A stretch of DNA of 64,000 nt, from the NCBI GenBank assembly GCA_937991535.1, contig CALKHN010000013.1:124001-188000 (forward strand), written 5' to 3'. The position numbers and the translations under genes are program-made. Positions 62,732-64,000 of this stretch are shown here, piece after piece. How positions within the stretch are numbered: position 1 is the first letter of the stretch; each line of letters opens with the position of its first letter. The DNA is from an uncultured Sphingobacteriales bacterium. Its GTDB lineage: Bacteria > Bacteroidota > Bacteroidia > Chitinophagales > Chitinophagaceae. Under the pieces are notes generated by a model, which ran no database searches, was not told where the DNA came from, and was given only the letters and a program-made list of their open reading frames with translations.

Positions 62732-64000
62732 TTATCTTAGTTTTAACTGAACTACATTTTCTATATGATGGGTATGTGGAAACATGTCTACAGGCTGTAC
62801 TTTTGTTACCTCATATTTTTCATGCAGCAATTGCAGGTCCCTGGCCTGCGTAGCACTATTACAACTTACATATACTACCACCGGCGCCTGCATTTCCAAT
62901 ATTTTCCGAACTAATTTATCGTGCATGCCGGCGCGTGGCGGATCGGTAATAATCACATCTGGTTTTCCATGCTCCGCAAAAAAAGTATCATTGCAAATGT
63001 CAATTACATCACCCGCAAAAAAACCGGCATGGCCTATATTGTTCAACAAGGCGTTTTCTTTTGCATCGGCTATGGCCTCGGGTACCAGTTCCACTCCTAT
63101 TACTTTTTTTGCTTGTTTGCTTACAAAAATACCAATGCTGCCCGTGCCGCAATACAGGTCATATACCGTTTCACTGCCCGTTAATTCAGCAAATTCCCTG
63201 GCTACCTTGTATAATTTTTCACCCTGACGGCTATTGGTTTGAAAAAAGGACTTCGGACTTATTCTGAATTGAAAATCTTCGAGCCATTCTGTAATATATC
63301 CTTTACCATAATATATTTCAGGTTCCAAATCGTATATGCTGTCATTTTTCTTTGCATTGATGGTATACAACAGGGTAGTAACGGAAGGAACCCGCGCCAG
63401 CAAATGATCCATTAACTTTTGCTGCTCTGTCTTTTCTTCATATGCCAAACAAATATTTACCATTACCTCGCCCGTAGTGCATACCCGTATAATGAGGTTA
63501 CGCAGCCAGCCGGTGTGCCGGCGGATATCATAAAAAGCATAGCCCTGCTGCATCGCGAAATCGCGTATCGTGTTTTTTACCGCATTGGTGGGTTCTTCCA
63601 TCAGGTGGCAGGTGGTAATATCAATGACTTTATCAAAAATACGCGGCACATGAAAGCCCAGCGCCGGGTCTTCTTTTCTTTCGGCGCGGGGTTGTAGTGG
63701 CGAGGGATCATTTTGTATTTCCTCCCATGTTTTATACCTGTGGTTGCTGAAAGTAAATTCCAATTTATTGCGGTAGCGTACGGTTTTATCGCAGCCCAGG
63801 ATAGGCATTACAGGTGGCAAATGGATCTGTCCCAGCCTGCGAAGATTTTGCTCTACTTCATTTTGCTTATATGCCAGTTGCTTATCATAAGGCAGCATTT
63901 GCCATTTGCATCCTCCGCAAATTCCAAAATGACTGCAAAAAGGTGCTGTTCTGTTCGCAGACAAGGTATGTATACGAATAGCTTTTCCCTCTGCCCAGTC
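62732..64000 (-). CDS. rlmD: 23S rRNA (uracil-5-)-methyltransferase RlmD-type, 5' end outside window
   Basis: The frame is open to base 64000, so the N-terminal TRAM part is cut; an internal TTG at 63964 is not a likely start because in-frame residues (DWAEGKAIRIHT) continue upstream and fit the family. Visible: iron-sulfur ligands FCSHFGICGGCKW, the SAM motif TVYDLYCGTGSIGIFVS, DPPRAGMHDKLVRK and the catalytic cysteine in YVSCNSATQARDL. Methylates U1939-equivalent or a related uridine of 23S rRNA, or tRNA (TrmA/RlmC type); the exact site is not separable by eye. Confidence 0.9.
   Translation of the reverse strand, partial: DWAEGKAIRIHTLSANRTAPFCSHFGICGGCKWQMLPYDKQLAYKQNEVEQNLRRLGQIHLPPVMPILGCDKTVRYRNKLEFTFSNHRYKTWEEIQNDPSPLQPRAERKEDPALGFHVPRIFDKVIDITTCHLMEEPTNAVKNTIRDFAMQQGYAFYDIRRHTGWLRNLIIRVCTTGEVMVNICLAYEEKTEQQKLMDHLLARVPSVTTLLYTINAKKNDSIYDLEPEIYYGKGYITEWLEDFQFRISPKSFFQTNSRQGEKLYKVAREFAELTGSETVYDLYCGTGSIGIFVSKQAKKVIGVELVPEAIADAKENALLNNIGHAGFFAGDVIDICNDTFFAEHGKPDVIITDPPRAGMHDKLVRKILEMQAPVVVYVSCNSATQARDLQLLHEKYEVTKVQPVDMFPHTHHIENVVQLKLR

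Noticed and set aside
1..64000. tRNA or rRNA genes, prophage, insertion sequences
   Set aside because: No T-loop/acceptor pattern, rRNA motif, transposase, integrase or phage structural gene was recognised on reading; a covariance-model scan was not possible.

Overview
The window is a chromosomal segment of a Bacteroidota bacterium, most like the Chitinophagaceae or a neighbouring family. Evidence: promoters of the TTTG-N18/20-TAnnTTTG type ahead of rplK, rplS and tatA, an UpxY-type NusG paralogue at the head of a polysaccharide locus, a MoxR/DUF58/BatA cluster, a DUF4369-TlpA thioredoxin and a DUF4834 protein. The genus is inference. I saw no rRNA, tRNA, CRISPR array, prophage or insertion-sequence transposase.

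Layout. 1-331: 5' part of a TonB-receptor-like outer-membrane protein. 627-4675 (minus): oxidative pentose phosphate genes gnd, zwf and pgl. 5677-36803 (plus): a surface polysaccharide locus of about 31 kb. It opens with an UpxY antiterminator, then sugar-nucleotide genes (WbpD- and WbpB-like), export (Wza-like, Wzc tyrosine kinase), flippase, UDP-GlcNAc-type 2-epimerase, many glycosyltransferases, a HisH/HisF/WbpG acetamidino-sugar set, acyltransferases, a Wzy-like polymerase, gmd and fcl (GDP-L-fucose), and closes with a CpsB-type phosphatase. 37167-39534 (minus): rplK-rplA-rplJ-rplL. 40108-47000: thioredoxin, RNase Y, L19, TatA, a Tat-exported oxidoreductase and a small secreted protein. 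46484-53059 (minus): ABC exporter, BatA, BatD-like, DUF58, MoxR. 53165-64000: dtd, arfB, an MbnP/di-heme peroxidase pair, a NUMOD4-HNH nuclease, a TetR regulator, AlkA-type glycosylase, cysS, an EEP-family phosphatase/nuclease, two rhomboids (one lacking catalytic residues) and RlmD running off the end.

The polysaccharide locus is the accessory part. From about 11.3 to 23 kb it is mostly A+T-rich (17 G/C in the 60 bases from 12481, against 36 in the 60 bases from 10501, inside wzc). It carries clear recombination scars: a shredded wbpD-wbpB copy between hisF and wbpG (17051-17366), an FkbM methyltransferase without its C-terminus, and a glycosyltransferase N-terminus remnant just before an acyltransferase gene. 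The intact genes predict a Wzx/Wzy-type polymer containing fucose and probably an acetamidino-amino-sugar uronate. The dehydrogenase and aminotransferase for that pathway (WbpA, WbpE types) and a priming phosphoglycosyltransferase are not in the window.

Gaps between operons are packed with interspersed repeats: a 7-base-period repeat (GGTTACA-like) at several intergenic sites on both strands, a 114-bp repeat family with copies just upstream of gmd, fcl and the CpsB gene, a two-hairpin element of about 160 bp in two inverted copies with compensatory base changes, a ~38-bp GGTCGGTACC palindromic family, and perfect 45- and 69-bp repeats between moxR and the DUF58 gene. They are sparse inside the A+T-rich core and dense at its edges.
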